Shown: positions 27,906-37,854, counted from the stretch's first letter. The stretch: 40,729 bases of DNA from Syntrophomonadaceae bacterium (GCA_007119615.1 SKPH01000029.1:1-40729); one strand, 5' to 3'. The notes: generated by a model not told the origin, from the letters alone. Numbers and translations are program-made.

Positions 27906-28763
27906 TCATCGATTATTGCTGTCCTGTTCTGATTGTAACATTTCCCTGGTCAGTCTGATCGTAACTTCGATATAGTCGGGTTCCACAGTCTCCACAACTT
28001 CAGGGTAGAGGCCGGAGCGCTGAATTATGGACACCGCTTCACGGATTGTATTTAAAACTATGCGCATATCCCTGACAACCGGTCTAGATCGCTTTAACTT
28101 TCCCCCACCGTCACTTCTTCCGGTAATCTTTTCTATACGTTTCTCTGCCTGGCTTACAGTTAGCCCTCTTTCCACAATCTCGTGCATTGTCTTTAATTGC
28201 TCTTCTTCGGAGTCAAGTCGCAACAACGCACGAGCATGTCTTTCTGACAGCCCGTTTTTAAGCAGCTGATCCCGAACCGGAACTGGTAGTTTCAGAAGCC
28301 TGATTTTATTAGCAATCGTTGATTGTTTTTTACCAAGCCGCTGGGCCAGAATTTCCTGCGTAAGATTAAAGTTTTTCATCAGGCTTACATAGCCTAAAGC
28401 CTCTTCAATAAAATTAAGGTTTTCGCGTTGGAGGTTTTCGATCAAAGCGATCGTAGCCATAGCGTTGTCTGAAATAGCTTTAACTGCGGCAGAGATTGTC
28501 TTCCAGCCCAGTTTCCGGCAAGCCAGGAATCTTCTTTCACCGACAACCAGCTGATAACCGTTCGCCACTCGGCGGACTACAATCGGCTGAATCAGGCCAC
28601 AGGCCTTTATAGACTGAGCCAGTTCATCAATTTTTTCTTCTGCTATTTCCCGGCGCGGCTGGAAAGGGTTTGGGCTTATTTTTTCAATGTCTATTGCTAA
28701 AATCTTATCTGTAGCAGGTTCAATTTGATTAAATGGGAATTGTTCTGCCTGGTTTTCAGTCAT
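27906..28763 (-). CDS. noc: Noc-like ParB paralogue (nucleoid occlusion family)
   Basis: 285 aa; KISPNPFQPRREI, VGERRFLACRKLGW, ENLQRENLNFIEEALGY, LGKKQSTIANKIRLLKLP; location between rsmG and parA as in Bacillus noc. Confidence 0.82.
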   Translation of the reverse strand: MTENQAEQFPFNQIEPATDKILAIDIEKISPNPFQPRREIAEEKIDELAQSIKACGLIQPIVVRRVANGYQLVVGERRFLACRKLGWKTISAAVKAISDNAMATIALIENLQRENLNFIEEALGYVSLMKNFNLTQEILAQRLGKKQSTIANKIRLLKLPVPVRDQLLKNGLSERHARALLRLDSEEEQLKTMHEIVERGLTVSQAEKRIEKITGRSDGGGKLKRSRPVVRDMRIVLNTIREAVSIIQRSGLYPEVVETVEPDYIEVTIRLTREMLQSEQDSNNR

Positions 28764-28863
28764 TGTATCAGCGTCCTTATGTTATTTAGCTGCTTCCTTT
28801 TAATTAGACAACAGGTTATACTTTCCTTCAACTACTTTTCCGATTTTCTTGATCATCATAACT

Positions 28864-29589
28864 TTATCGAAGTGGTTTCCTCTTGGGTACTCCTATTGCC
28901 CGGGGATATAACGGTGGAGTTTCTGTCTTCTTATTAAGCAGAAACAGGGATCGTTGTTCGCCTGTTTTTAAAGCGTATTCCCACACTGCGGTAATTTCTC
29001 CACCACAAATATTAATCGCTTTTTCTGCCCGTTTAGACTCATCTTTGCCGCGCGGTCCTTTATATAATACGGCTTTTCCCCCTACTTTAAGAAGGGGAAG
29101 TGAAAGTTCGGCAAGGACAGCCATTTCAGCAACCGCTTTGCATAATACATAATCATACTGCTCTCGGTGTACTTTATTCTGGCCTAGTTCTTCCGCTCTG
29201 CTACTGATAAAATATATTTTCTTAAGACCGATAGCCTCCGCAGTTTCTTTTAAAAAACATATTTTTCGTTTGTTGGAATCCAAAAGATACAGATTAACGT
29301 CAGGCAGACATATTTTTAATGGTAAGCCCGGCAAGCCGCCACCGGTGCCTAAATCAAGAATTTTGCTTTCCGCTGTAAATCTAATCACTTTCAGGGGATA
29401 GAGAGAGTCATAAAACTGCTTGCCAATGAGCCCTTCCAGGGTTCGCTCCCCTGTAAGCCTCTGCTTCTGAAGTCCCCGGAGGAGTAAGTCGGCATATTGC
29501 TGTAACATCTCCTTGCCGGCTTTGCCGATGCCGAGTTGAAGCGATGTAGACATTTCTTCAATCATTTCACCCGGAGATTTCCCGTTCAT
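28864..29589 (-). CDS. rsmG: 16S rRNA (guanine(527)-N(7))-methyltransferase
   Basis: 241 aa; DLGTGGGLPGLPLKICLPDVNLYLLDSNKRKICFLKE. Confidence 0.96.
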   Translation of the reverse strand: MNGKSPGEMIEEMSTSLQLGIGKAGKEMLQQYADLLLRGLQKQRLTGERTLEGLIGKQFYDSLYPLKVIRFTAESKILDLGTGGGLPGLPLKICLPDVNLYLLDSNKRKICFLKETAEAIGLKKIYFISSRAEELGQNKVHREQYDYVLCKAVAEMAVLAELSLPLLKVGGKAVLYKGPRGKDESKRAEKAINICGGEITAVWEYALKTGEQRSLFLLNKKTETPPLYPRAIGVPKRKPLR

Positions 29590-29613
29590 AATTAATCCTT
29601 CTTTCGTGAGCGG

Positions 29614-31014
29614 TTATTTGCCCAGGCAAAATTCGCTGAATATCTTGTCCAGCAGCGGCTCAGTTACGGTTTCACCGGTTATTTCTCCCAGCAGGTTCCA
29701 GGCGATCTGCAGTTCCAGGCTCACAAGTTCTAGCGGCTGAGTATCTACCGCATAAATGGCGTTTTCAATATTTAGCATTGCCCCACGAATTATTTCTTCA
29801 TGCCTGATTGAAACAAGCAAAGGAGATTCTCCTGTTGTTCCCAGTACTAAATCAAGCTGCCTGGTTACCGCTTCTTCCAAAAGATCTATTCCCGCTCCTG
29901 TTAGCGCTGCAGTTTTGACAATTTCAGCGTCGGTAAATATTTTTTTGACTGTCGCTGCAGGTATTTTTTGCTCGAGATCCACTTTATTAATAACAACGAC
30001 CAGTCCCTGGTCCGGATTGCGCAGACCGGCAATTTCAGCATCTTCTTGTGTCCACGGGGAAGAACCGTCAAGAACTACAACTAGCAGCCTGGCCCTTTCG
30101 GCTGCTGCACGCGACCTCTCGATTCCCTGTTGTTCAACCGGATCTTCTGTGCCCTGAATACCCGCAGTATCAACCAGGCTGATCGGGTATCCTCCCAAAT
30201 TCATGTTGCCCTCCAGCATATCCCGGGTTGTGCCCGGGATTTCGTGAACGATGGCCCGCTGTTGGCGCAGCAGGGCATTTAGAAGCGAGGACTTCCCGAC
30301 GTTGGGTCTGCCGATGATCGCAACACTTACCCCTTCCTGGTAGGCTCTGCTTCTTTCAACTCCCTGTACCAGATCCTGAAGAACTTTCTGCAATTCATGC
30401 AGTTTCAGTTTTATTCGGTCGGAACCGGGAATATCGCCGGAAAATTCTTCGGGATAATCGAACCATGCTTCCAGAGGAGCCCGAAGATCAATTAGTTCTT
30501 CTCTGACCCGTCCTACCTTCCCGGCCAGATCGCCCTGCAATGTGCGAGCAGCAATTTTAACGGCTTCCTCTGAGCGGGCTCTGATAATATTCATCACAGC
30601 TTCAGCCTGGCTGAGATCGATCCTGCCTTTAAGGAAGGCTCTTTTTGTAAATTCTCCCGGTTCGGCAAGCCTTGCGCCGGAGTTGAGCACAATTCTCAGT
30701 ATGGCCCGCAGGGTTAATATACCGCTATGACAATTAATTTCTACTATATCTTCACGCGTGTAGGTATGAGGAGCAGGCATGTATGATACCAGCACTTCAT
30801 CTATAATTTCTCCGTCATTATCCCTGATATGTCCATAATAGAGGCGTCGCGGCTCGGGAAACCCGGGATCGCTATTTTTAGGGCAGTCGAAGATCCTGTC
30901 GGCAACTGCAAAAGCATCGGGTCCGCTCAGGCGGACGATGCCAATTCCCCCTTCACCAAGAGGAGTACTGATAGCGCTGATAGTATCATTTTCCTGCACT
31001 GCAAATTCCTCCAA
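29614..31014 (-). CDS. mnmE: tRNA uridine-5-carboxymethylaminomethyl synthesis GTPase
   Basis: 466 aa; DTISAISTPLGEGGIGIVRLSG, GRPNVGKSSLLNALL, C-terminal FCLGK. Confidence 0.97.
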   Translation of the reverse strand: MEEFAVQENDTISAISTPLGEGGIGIVRLSGPDAFAVADRIFDCPKNSDPGFPEPRRLYYGHIRDNDGEIIDEVLVSYMPAPHTYTREDIVEINCHSGILTLRAILRIVLNSGARLAEPGEFTKRAFLKGRIDLSQAEAVMNIIRARSEEAVKIAARTLQGDLAGKVGRVREELIDLRAPLEAWFDYPEEFSGDIPGSDRIKLKLHELQKVLQDLVQGVERSRAYQEGVSVAIIGRPNVGKSSLLNALLRQQRAIVHEIPGTTRDMLEGNMNLGGYPISLVDTAGIQGTEDPVEQQGIERSRAAAERARLLVVVLDGSSPWTQEDAEIAGLRNPDQGLVVVINKVDLEQKIPAATVKKIFTDAEIVKTAALTGAGIDLLEEAVTRQLDLVLGTTGESPLLVSIRHEEIIRGAMLNIENAIYAVDTQPLELVSLELQIAWNLLGEITGETVTEPLLDKIFSEFCLGK

Positions 31015-31025
31015 CTGTATGCATT

Positions 31026-31052
31026 AAAAAGCCGCCCCACTTGTGGGGCGGC
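31026..31052 (-). terminator. Rho-independent terminator between jag and mnmE
   Basis: Minus strand GCCGCCCCAC-AA-GTGGGGCGGC followed by TTTTT; perfect 10-bp GC-rich stem. Confidence 0.85.
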
Positions 31053-31066
31053 GCTTCACGGCCACT

Positions 31067-31687
31067 TTAAAGAGGAGCAATAACTACTTTCCGGTAAGGT
31101 TCATCCCCTTCACTGTAAGTAGAAACCCCTGGAAAGTCCTGAAGCGCAAGGTGTATAATTCTTCTCTCCTGCGGAGTCATCGGTTCCATAGCCTGCTCGC
31201 AACCTTCCTGCGTCACTTTGCGGGCAACGTTTTTTGCCAGTTGAGTTAAGGTCTTTTCCCGTCTTGCCCGGTAATTTTCTACATCCACTACAACCATCTT
31301 ATTCAGGGTTGCAAACTGCCTTCTTATGACAATGTTTAAAAGATACTGCAGGTCACTCAGAGTTTTTCCGCGACGCCCAATAAGCGATCCGACATCCTGC
31401 CCAAAGATTTGGGCCTCCAGTTTTTCTTCATCTTCCACAACGCTTACCCTGCCTTCAACCTGCATATAGCTTAATAACTGATCAAGGTACGATTCAAGGT
31501 ATTGAGCAGGATTTAAAACTGCCCTTACGTTAACGCGGGCTTCTTTATTGCCTATTATCCCCAGAATTCCCTGAGACGCCTCATCTATGATCTCTATTTC
31601 AGCATTGTCTTTCCTGATGCCAAGGGAAGCAAGGGCTTTCTCAACCGCTTCATCAAGGTTCCGTCCTGTGGCTTCATATTCACTCAT
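31067..31687 (-). CDS. jag: RNA-binding protein Jag/KhpB (Jag-N, KH, R3H)
   Basis: 206 aa; VGSLIGRRGKTLSDLQYLLNIVIRR (KH), MTPQERRIIHLALQDFPGVSTYSEGDEPYRKVVI (R3H). Confidence 0.95.
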   Translation of the reverse strand: MSEYEATGRNLDEAVEKALASLGIRKDNAEIEIIDEASQGILGIIGNKEARVNVRAVLNPAQYLESYLDQLLSYMQVEGRVSVVEDEEKLEAQIFGQDVGSLIGRRGKTLSDLQYLLNIVIRRQFATLNKMVVVDVENYRARREKTLTQLAKNVARKVTQEGCEQAMEPMTPQERRIIHLALQDFPGVSTYSEGDEPYRKVVIAPL

Positions 31688-32586
31688 TTCTTACCCTTTC
31701 TTTTTTTCCCTTTAAAATTGGATTCTTTTGGCTCGATTTCGTTGCCGCTTTCTGAATTTCGTGGTTTAACTGTAAGAAATTCTTCGTCTTTGTCTTTCCT
31801 GGTTGAAGATTTTTTCTTGCCAGTATTGCCTTTCCCCGCAGGAGTCTCCTTAGGCTGCTCCTCCGTTATTTCTTTGCTTTCAATCTTGATATCTTCTTTA
31901 ACTTCTGCCTTGACTTTATCCATGTGGACTATAAATTGATGCTGGCCGATGGAAAAGATGTTATTCATTGTCCAGTAAATGACCAACCCGATCGGAAAAC
32001 TAAAGCTAAATACAGTAATCATAACCGGCATCATATACATAAGCATTTTCTGGCTGCTGTCAGAAGGCATAGACATTTTTGAATAGAGATATGTCGTAGC
32101 TCCGGCAATCAGTGGAAATATGTAGTAGATGCTTATTTCACTTATAAAATTTTCTACACTCAAAGCTGACATTGGTAGATTCAGCAGGTTAATCGTCTCT
32201 GATGCCTGGAACAGGTAAGGGTTAATTACTTCCATATCCAGAAAGAGATCCGGCTCCCTTAAGAGGCGGAAGACTCCAATTAACACAGGAAACTGAACCA
32301 GCAGGGGCAAACAGCCGGCCAGGGGGTTCATATTATTTTCTTTCATAAACTCCTGTACAGCCCTGTTCTGCTTTTCCTTGTCATCTTTATATTTGTTTTG
32401 GATCTTTTTCATTTCAGGTTGTAAAACCTGCATTTTTTTCGCCGATTTGATTTGCTTATTATTTAGGGGGAACGTAACCAGCTTCACCATTAAAGTCATA
32501 ACAATAATGGCGATTCCAAAATTTGGTATGTACCCGTAAATAAAGCTGATCAGGACGCTGAATACTTCAGCAATAGCATCAATCAT
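31684..32586 (-). CDS. yidC: Membrane protein insertase YidC/SpoIIIJ
   Basis: 300 aa; VKLVTFPLNNKQIKSAKKMQVLQPEMKKIQNKYKDDKEK, NPLAGCLPLLVQFPVLIGVFRLL; basic C-terminal tail. Confidence 0.96.
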   Translation of the reverse strand: MIDAIAEVFSVLISFIYGYIPNFGIAIIVMTLMVKLVTFPLNNKQIKSAKKMQVLQPEMKKIQNKYKDDKEKQNRAVQEFMKENNMNPLAGCLPLLVQFPVLIGVFRLLREPDLFLDMEVINPYLFQASETINLLNLPMSALSVENFISEISIYYIFPLIAGATTYLYSKMSMPSDSSQKMLMYMMPVMITVFSFSFPIGLVIYWTMNNIFSIGQHQFIVHMDKVKAEVKEDIKIESKEITEEQPKETPAGKGNTGKKKSSTRKDKDEEFLTVKPRNSESGNEIEPKESNFKGKKRKGKK

Positions 32587-32608
32587 TTAGTCGCCTCCTA
32601 CAGTCATG

Positions 32609-32875
32609 TTACTCAACAGGGTGATAACCACCAGGATTAAAGGGGTGACAGCTTAAAATTCTTTTAATTCCCATCACCAGGCCTTTTACAAAACCATGTC
32701 GTTGTAGCGCTTCATAGGTATATTGGGAACAAGAAGGGTAAAACCGGCATACCTGAGGTTTTAGTGGAGATACAAACAACCTGTAAAACCTGATCAGCGT
32801 CAAACATATGTTTGTCGCAAGGCGTTCCGTTATTGCTTTGGTCGTTGTTCTAATAGCAATTGCTTTTTCCGGCAA
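32609..32875 (-). CDS. yidD: Membrane protein insertion efficiency factor YidD
   Basis: [62 protein letters not shown] start with upstream AAGGAG. Confidence 0.95.
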   Translation of the reverse strand: MPEKAIAIRTTTKAITERLATNICLTLIRFYRLFVSPLKPQVCRFYPSCSQYTYEALQRHGFVKGLVMGIKRILSCHPFNPGGYHPVE

Positions 32876-33174
32876 AGATTATACAGCTCCTTGCATGCTT
32901 CTTGAAAAGAAACATCAACTGCCGGCTTTCGTGCAATCAAAATAAAATCATATCCATTACGGAGATGCTCTTCCACCCTGAAAAAAGCTTCTCTGTAAAT
33001 TCTTTTGATCTTATTTCGAACGACACTCTTACCAACTTTTTTACTGATTGAAAACCCAATACGGTTATAATCCAGCCCATTAGGGCAGTAATAAAGGACG
33101 ATATTTCGTGATACAACCGTCCTGCCGTAGCGGTAAACCCGTTTAAAATCCCAATTTTTCTTTAGTCTGTGCAT
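32830..33174 (-). CDS. rnpA: Ribonuclease P protein component
   Basis: [30 protein letters not shown]...[31 protein letters not shown] at 33174 preferred over the track GTG at 33198. Confidence 0.96.
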   Translation of the reverse strand: MHRLKKNWDFKRVYRYGRTVVSRNIVLYYCPNGLDYNRIGFSISKKVGKSVVRNKIKRIYREAFFRVEEHLRNGYDFILIARKPAVDVSFQEACKELYNLCRKKQLLLEQRPKQ

Positions 33175-33190
33175 TGCCCTGTTAACTGCT

Positions 33191-33325
33191 TTAGGCACTG
33201 AGTTTTTTTCTCATGCGCTGTCTTCTTCTTCTGATAACCTGCCTGCCGGCCTGGGTTCTCATTCGCTTCATAAAACCGTGCACTCTTTTTCTTTTTCTCT
33301 TTTTAGGCTGATAAGTTCTTTTCAT
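33191..33325 (-). CDS. rpmH: 50S ribosomal protein L34
   Basis: My translation: [44 protein letters not shown] (44 aa). Missing from the ORF track (too short). Confidence 0.97.
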   Translation of the reverse strand: MKRTYQPKKRKRKRVHGFMKRMRTQAGRQVIRRRRQRMRKKLSA

Positions 33326-33359
33326 ATTTACCCCTTCATGTTACATTCAGATTACAAAA

Positions 33360-33389
33360 AGTATACAGTAATAAAAGTAAACATGTCAA
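33360..33389 (-). promoter_or_regulatory. Sigma-A-type promoter for rpmH-rnpA operon
   Basis: Minus strand TTGACA-18 nt-TATACT, 35 nt upstream of rpmH. Confidence 0.8.
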
Positions 33390-33419
33390 GAACAGTATAT
33401 TTATTTACCGGACTTAGCA

Positions 33420-33587
33420 ATATTTTCACAATATAGCCTTTGCAGACACGGTTGAGATCTGTTAATATGTTTTTATCAGCAGTAAATCCTGGCCTTATAA
33501 AACGAGGTTTTCCACAATTTTTGTTAACAACTCATATTTATGTTAATAACTTAGCGGGTCCTTATTTCTTGCTAGCGGGGGTTTTCA
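33420..33587. other. oriC: oriC left sub-region (rpmH-dnaA intergenic)
   Basis: AT-rich gap at the strand switch; DnaA-box-like TTTTCCACA (33508-33516) and TGTTAATAA (33541-33549). Confidence 0.7.
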
Positions 33588-34967
33588 ATGAACAGTCAAC
33601 TTAATGAAATCTGGCAGCTTACCCTTTCCGAGCTGAGCAAGGACCTGAACAAGCCAAGTTTTGAAACCTGGTTCAATTTAACGAAGCCGGTTTCTCTGGA
33701 AAATCGCTGCCTGGTCATTGAAGTCCCGAACGACTTCACCAAAGAGTGGTTTGAATCAAGATACCGCAACCAAATTATCAAGGCCTTAAAAGAAGTAACC
33801 GCGGACGACCATCGGGTCAGCTTTGTCATTGCTTCAGAATTTCAGGATAACTCCGATGTTAAATCCCTGGTTGAAGATTACGATCAATCCTCAGACTTCA
33901 CCTCTTCACACCGGGATGATAATCATACTAAAAACAAATTTATATCCAGCTTTAACCCCCGCTATACTTTCGATACTTTTGTAGTTGGCGCCTGTAACCG
34001 CCTTTCCCATGCCGCTTCACTTGCCGTTGCAGAAAGTCCGGCCCGGGCTTATAATCCTCTTTTCATTTACGGAGGTGTTGGTCTCGGCAAAACACACCTC
34101 CTTCATGCCATTGGCCAATATTCGCTGATTAATCACGACTTTTCCAGCGTTTACTATTTTTCTTCAGAAAAATTTACCAACGAATTTATTAATGCTATCC
34201 GTGACAATAAAACTCTCGAATTCAGAAACAAGTATCGCAATATGGATATCCTTTTAATTGACGATATTCAATTTTTAGCCGGCAAGGAGCAAACCCAGGA
34301 AGAATTCTTTCATACCTTCAATGCGCTCCACGATAATAATAAGCAAATTATTATTTCCAGTGACCGTCCGCCAAAAGAGATTCCTACCCTTGAAGACCGC
34401 CTGCGCTCCCGTTTTGAATGGGGCCTGATTACAGATCTTCAAACACCCGACCTGGAAACAAGAACAGCAATCCTCAAGAAAAAAGCCCTCTCCGATAAGA
34501 TCGATATTCCCGATCAAGTCATACAATATATTGCAGGTAAAGTTATTACCAATATTCGTGAACTGGAAGGCGCCTTAATTCGTATCGTGGCCTATGCTTC
34601 TTTATCCGAATGTCCGGTCACACTTGAGCTAACCGAAGCCGCGCTACAGGATATAATTTTTACCCGTCAAAAAAATATTACTGTTAAAGGGATCATTGAA
34701 GCAACTGCCGATAACTACAACCTCAAACCGGAAGATATTCTTTCCAAAAAAAGAACCCAGGACATCGCTTTAACGAGACAGGTTGCTATGTATCTCTGCC
34801 GTATGCTCACAGATTTATCGCTGCCAAAGATCGGAGATGAATTTGGCGGCAGGGATCATACCACTGTTCTACATGCCTTTAAAAAAATTGATAACCTGAT
34901 CGTTAATAACAGGGACTTTAAAAATCGCCTCGAGATGATCAAAAACAACATTCTGGACAACTCCTGA
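33588..34967 (+). CDS. dnaA: Chromosomal replication initiator protein DnaA
   Basis: 459 aa; NPRYTFDTFVVGACNRLSHAAS, YGGVGLGKTHLLHAIG, DDIQFLAGKEQTQEEFFHTFNAL, GGRDHTTVLHAF. Confidence 0.99.
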   Translation: MNSQLNEIWQLTLSELSKDLNKPSFETWFNLTKPVSLENRCLVIEVPNDFTKEWFESRYRNQIIKALKEVTADDHRVSFVIASEFQDNSDVKSLVEDYDQSSDFTSSHRDDNHTKNKFISSFNPRYTFDTFVVGACNRLSHAASLAVAESPARAYNPLFIYGGVGLGKTHLLHAIGQYSLINHDFSSVYYFSSEKFTNEFINAIRDNKTLEFRNKYRNMDILLIDDIQFLAGKEQTQEEFFHTFNALHDNNKQIIISSDRPPKEIPTLEDRLRSRFEWGLITDLQTPDLETRTAILKKKALSDKIDIPDQVIQYIAGKVITNIRELEGALIRIVAYASLSECPVTLELTEAALQDIIFTRQKNITVKGIIEATADNYNLKPEDILSKKRTQDIALTRQVAMYLCRMLTDLSLPKIGDEFGGRDHTTVLHAFKKIDNLIVNNRDFKNRLEMIKNNILDNS

Positions 34968-35183
34968 GTAACCTGTTAATAAGCTGTGTTGATGTTAATT
35001 ATTTATATTTTTATTAAGTTGGCCTTTTATTTAGAACACTTTTTGCAAGGCTTATCCACACAATACAAGAGCGTGAGTTACTGATACTAATAAAGAACTT
35101 CATTTATCAACAACTTGCACAGCCTTTATTACCACTACTGTCTTTATATATATAAGAGATCTTTTTACTTATGTTGTTAATAA
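34968..35183. other. oriC: oriC right sub-region (dnaA-dnaN intergenic) with DnaA boxes and AT-rich unwinding candidate
   Basis: Perfect DnaA box TTATCCACA (35052-35060), near-match TTATCAACA (35104-35112), TGTTAATAA (34974-34982 and 35175-35183), AT-rich TCTTTATATATATAAG. Confidence 0.8.
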
Positions 35184-35232
35184 ATTCGTATATATGGAAA
35201 CAGCCCTATTTTGTGAAAAGAGGTGTAGAGCA

Positions 35233-36342
35233 GTGCATATCGTTACCAATGCAAAGCAGTTGACCGATTGTCTGGAGATTGTGGAAAAAGTATTACCGGT
35301 TCGTTCAACTCTTCCGGTTATCAGCAATATATTGTTTGAAGTTAACCAGGACTGCTTAACCTTTTCTGCGACAAACCTGGAAATGTTCATTAAAGTTAAA
35401 ATGGATTACCAGGGTAATGAAACCGGTAAAATATTGCTTCCGCCCAAGATAGTCGATATAATGCGATATTTTCCCACGGATGAAGTAGATATAGAAATAA
35501 ACTGGGATAATTACAGGCTTGGTATCAGTGGAGGGACAGCCCAATTTCACCTCTATGGTTCCGACCATGAAGATTACCCAACCTCCTTTGAAAGTCAATC
35601 GGATCAGCAGCCAGGCTTCAGTATTGAGCAGGTTAAATTCAAAAAAGCACTGAAATCAGTTGCTTTTGCAGCATCAAATGAAGAAACCCGTCCGGCTTTC
35701 AATGGTATTCTATTATCTTTTAAAGAAAACAGGTTTTCCCTGACGGCATCAGATACTTACCGCCTGGCAATAAATGATGCCAGAGACGATAAATGGTCTT
35801 TTGATGAAAAAAAAGCCCTGGTCCCTGCCCGGTCTCTGCGTGAACTGCTGCGTATTCTAAGTGACAATAATGATCCTGTCACCTTAATCAATCAGGATAA
35901 TATTTTAGCTTTTAAATTTGACCGGATCTATTTTGCATCCAGGTTACTTGAAGAAAAATATCCTGATGTCAGCGGAGTTATTCCTGGAGAATATAAAACC
36001 CGCATTATAATTGATCGCAAACAGCTGGAAGATACAATCAGCCGCTCTGCTTTACTGGCGGAAGGGAAAAACCAGGCGGTTAATATTATTGTCAAAGAAG
36101 GACATCTAGAGGTCAGGGTAAGCGGGCAGCAAGGCAGTATGGAAGAAATTATACCGGTAGAACAGGAAGGGGAAGATCTCGACCTTTTTGTTAACACCCG
36201 CTTTGTTCTCGATATCTTAAAGATCTTGGAAGATAATAAAATCACTATAGATTTCCATGGTGAAGGTGGCCCTCTAATCTTCAGGCTGGTTGACGATCAA
36301 AGTTACCTGTATCTGGTTCTTCCGATTAAAAAAATTAATTAA
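35233..36342 (+). CDS. dnaN: DNA polymerase III beta sliding clamp
   Basis: VLPVRSTLPVISNILFEV..., C-terminal YLYLVLPIK. GTG start at 35233 preferred (AGAGGTG RBS upstream) over the track start at 35194. Confidence 0.96.
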   Translation: MHIVTNAKQLTDCLEIVEKVLPVRSTLPVISNILFEVNQDCLTFSATNLEMFIKVKMDYQGNETGKILLPPKIVDIMRYFPTDEVDIEINWDNYRLGISGGTAQFHLYGSDHEDYPTSFESQSDQQPGFSIEQVKFKKALKSVAFAASNEETRPAFNGILLSFKENRFSLTASDTYRLAINDARDDKWSFDEKKALVPARSLRELLRILSDNNDPVTLINQDNILAFKFDRIYFASRLLEEKYPDVSGVIPGEYKTRIIIDRKQLEDTISRSALLAEGKNQAVNIIVKEGHLEVRVSGQQGSMEEIIPVEQEGEDLDLFVNTRFVLDILKILEDNKITIDFHGEGGPLIFRLVDDQSYLYLVLPIKKIN

Positions 36343-36363
36343 CAATCATGGGGGCAGCTTGAT

Positions 36364-37497
36364 TTGTATTATATCGATAGCCTGCTGATTAAGAACTTCC
36401 GTAATTATAAGCACCAGCAGGTGCAGTTTAACCCCCGCCTTAACATCCTTATGGGCCGAAATGCCCAGGGAAAAACAAACCTTCTGGAAACAATATATTA
36501 TCTATCCGTAACCCGTTCATTTCGCACAAACCGCGATCAGGAACTGGCGCACTGGGATGATCGTCATTTTTTCCTTAAAGGTTGTTTTTTAAAAGATGAT
36601 TTCAGTAACGAAATCCAGGTCAGCTATCGCCATAACGAGCAGCTCAAAGTGTTAATTAACAGCGATCCGGTTAAACGTTATGATCATCTTCAGCAATTTC
36701 CGGTAGTAATTTTTAGTCCGGATGATCTTCTGCTGATCAGGGAAGGTCCATCAACGCGCAGACGCTTTCTCAACCTTGAAGCGTCAAGGCTTAGTCCGGT
36801 ATATTTTAAGGAGCTGAGGATGTATCAGCGTATTTTACAGCAGCGCAACCAGTTGCTTAAAGATAAATATAATTATACCGCGATAAACACTCTTCTTGAT
36901 CCGTGGGATCAAGCCCTGGTTACATCGGGCACCAATATTATTCACAACAGGATCGAGATGATTGGAGAGTTGGAAAAAGAAGCACAATTGTTATTCAATC
37001 AGATGACTAATTGCAGAGAAAAGTTATCCTTAAAATATGTAACCAGCGTGGAGGCAGATGGGAACCTTCAGCTGACGAAAGAAAAATTTTATCGTAATTT
37101 AATTGCTAAGCGCGATCAGGAATTAAAGAGAGGTTCTACAGCAATCGGTCCGCATCTTGATGATTTGGAAATATCGATAAATGGCTACGACACCAGGAAG
37201 TATTCTTCACAGGGACAGAAAAGAACTGCAGCCCTGGCCTTGAAAATGGCTGAAGTAAGCCTTTTTAAAAAACAGCACAATGATTGTCCCATCATCCTGT
37301 TAGATGATGTTTTTTCCGAGTTCGATCGCGAGAGGAAATCGCACCTTTTAGCTTTTCTTAAGGAGAATACAGGCCAGTGCTTTATAACCACGGCAGTTGG
37401 GTTAAACAGCCTGGTGGAAAGTTTAAACAGGGACCATAAAATTATCAATGTTCACCAGGGGAGTATAAGCAATGAAAAAGGTGGGCTCAGTAGTTGA
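36364..37497 (+). CDS. recF: DNA replication and repair protein RecF
   Basis: 377 aa; NFRNYKHQQVQFNPRLNILMGRNAQGKTNLLETIYYLS, YSSQGQKRTAALALK, ILLDDVFSEFD; TTG start. Confidence 0.97.
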   Translation: MYYIDSLLIKNFRNYKHQQVQFNPRLNILMGRNAQGKTNLLETIYYLSVTRSFRTNRDQELAHWDDRHFFLKGCFLKDDFSNEIQVSYRHNEQLKVLINSDPVKRYDHLQQFPVVIFSPDDLLLIREGPSTRRRFLNLEASRLSPVYFKELRMYQRILQQRNQLLKDKYNYTAINTLLDPWDQALVTSGTNIIHNRIEMIGELEKEAQLLFNQMTNCREKLSLKYVTSVEADGNLQLTKEKFYRNLIAKRDQELKRGSTAIGPHLDDLEISINGYDTRKYSSQGQKRTAALALKMAEVSLFKKQHNDCPIILLDDVFSEFDRERKSHLLAFLKENTGQCFITTAVGLNSLVESLNRDHKIINVHQGSISNEKGGLSS

Positions 37498-37774
37498 AAA
37501 AATGCTGCGCACATATAACCTCTGGCAGGGTTATCAGCAGCACCTTTTAATAGAAAGCTGGGACGAAATAGTCGGCCCGGACCTGGCAGAAGTGACCCGG
37601 GCAGACTCAATCTCAAAAGGGGTGCTCAGGGTATCGGTTAAAGACTCAGTATGGGCTTATCACCTGTCAATGTTAAAACCCCGTTTGATCAAAAAACTAA
37701 ATGATTATGCAGGTGGAAGGCTGGTAAAAGATTTATTCTTTAAAATAGAGTCCTTTGAAAAGAAGGAAAACTGA
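37472..37774 (+). CDS. DUF721 (DciA-like) protein
   Basis: 100 aa; ESWDEIVGPDLAEVTRADSISKGVLRVSVKDSVWAYHLSMLKPRLIKKLN; overlaps the recF 3' end by 26 bp. Confidence 0.88.
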   Translation: MKKVGSVVEKMLRTYNLWQGYQQHLLIESWDEIVGPDLAEVTRADSISKGVLRVSVKDSVWAYHLSMLKPRLIKKLNDYAGGRLVKDLFFKIESFEKKEN

Positions 37775-37854
37775 TCCCGGTATTTAAATAATGAAAGAGC
37801 ATCAAGGGCGGCCCTTCGGACAGCATCTGAGGATCGAAGCAAAGGAGACCTGCA

